DNA of 64,000 nucleotides, taken from NCBI GenBank assembly GCA_001599595.1, contig BCHH01000012.1:375543-439542 (forward strand). The letters run 5' to 3'. A program made the translations under genes and the position numbers. The notes below the pieces were generated by a model. The model was not told where the DNA came from, ran no database searches, and saw only the letters and a list, made by a program, of their open reading frames with translations. The DNA is from Beverwykella pulmonaria. Lineage: Eukaryota; Ascomycota; Dothideomycetes; Pleosporales; Melanommataceae. The stretch's first letter is position 1; every line of letters begins with the position of its first letter. Positions 63,641 to 64,000 of this stretch are shown here, piece after piece.

Positions 63641-64000
63641 AGGCCGAGCCTGATTAGAGCTCGGTTATGCATTCCAGGTTAGGTCGGCTAGTTGTCGAGC
63701 TCGTCGTTCGGAAGGTACTGTGTCATAGAGTACAGTACCATTGACAGTGTCACTCCGTGACAGTTCGGCTGAAACTTCGTATATCGAAACTTCGCATATG
63801 GATTCTAGACTCTTCCATTTCCGACACCAATGCCACCTCTTCTCTACACTACTAAACATGACGACCGGTACTCTAATGGCATTCATATTAACTTCTCAGA
63901 ATTACGTGTTATCCATGCCCCATCTAAACTTAACGCCAGGCCTTTATATTCTGGAGTCTGAGGATCTGTGGCAATTAGTTTACTATGAGGTGCACTAATA
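63641..64000. other. Right end of the window
   Basis: No gene is recognised. The frame at 63741-63998 (plus) lacks motifs. It may still belong to repeat-derived sequence next to the element at 63115-63640. Confidence 0.4.

Noticed and set aside
1..64000. CRISPR arrays, bacterial operons or riboswitches
   Set aside because: The window is fungal nuclear DNA. The only regular repeats are WD40 units, proline-rich decapeptide units and microsatellites.

Overview
The window is nuclear DNA of a filamentous ascomycete (Pezizomycotina). The genes carry many short introns of about 45-95 nt with GT...AG ends and CTRAC/CTAAC-like branch sites, and neighbouring genes lie on both strands. The fungal families present are HET and HET-NACHT-WD40 proteins, NmrA, DUF3445, EthD, a secreted tyrosinase and a P450. 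The style of the HET-NACHT-WD40 genes suggests Dothideomycetes, but that is an inference. I rebuilt the exon structures by eye from reading frame, splice motifs and family conservation.

Layout. 0-9 kb: a secreted tyrosinase cut at its first base by the window edge, a long spacer with a small DNA-transposon relic, an intact nine-exon P450 beside a broken second P450, and a decayed Tc1/mariner-type transposase. 9-11.3 kb: a divergent HET-domain protein. 12.9-15.2 kb: an L-type cargo lectin and NIP7, transcribed divergently. 15.6-18 kb: a 5'-truncated NACHT-WD40 gene. 18.3-28.7 kb: mostly housekeeping genes (fungal hypothetical, DUF4336 protein, exosome RRP45, splicing factor CWC15, a small glycine-rich hydrophilic protein, an FHIP/RAI16-like dynein adaptor component). 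30.4-31.5 kb: a secreted jacalin-like/aerolysin-like protein. 32.9-33.1 kb: a tRNA-Lys gene. 34.4-38.5 kb: a DRS2-type phospholipid flippase. 39.4-46.5 kb: an NmrA-like protein, a DUF3445 haem-protein homologue and a Baeyer-Villiger-type monooxygenase. 48-57.5 kb: an F-box protein, an EVE-domain protein, a dead carboxylesterase, an EthD protein, a proline-rich repeat protein and a DUF4188-like protein. 58.4-62.8 kb: a full HET-NACHT-WD40 gene with an assembly gap in its WD repeats. The last kilobase holds a collapsed Tc1-type element with inverted repeats.

The most unusual object is the tRNA-Lys(CUU) gene at 32947-33101 (minus strand). It has the usual anticodon-loop intron (29 nt) plus a second 53-nt insertion between the T stem and T loop. 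That insertion looks like a spliceosomal intron: GTACGT at its 5' end, a perfect TACTAAC branch site, and CAG at its 3' end. Removing both gives a 73-nt tRNA with a perfect T arm. I know of no described fungal tRNA with this arrangement. S. pombe U6 snRNA is a precedent for an mRNA-type intron in a Pol III gene.

The two NACHT-WD40 genes form the other theme. They belong to the family of fungal non-self-recognition receptors whose WD repeats are nearly identical and change fast. Both are damaged in the assembly at exactly those repeats.
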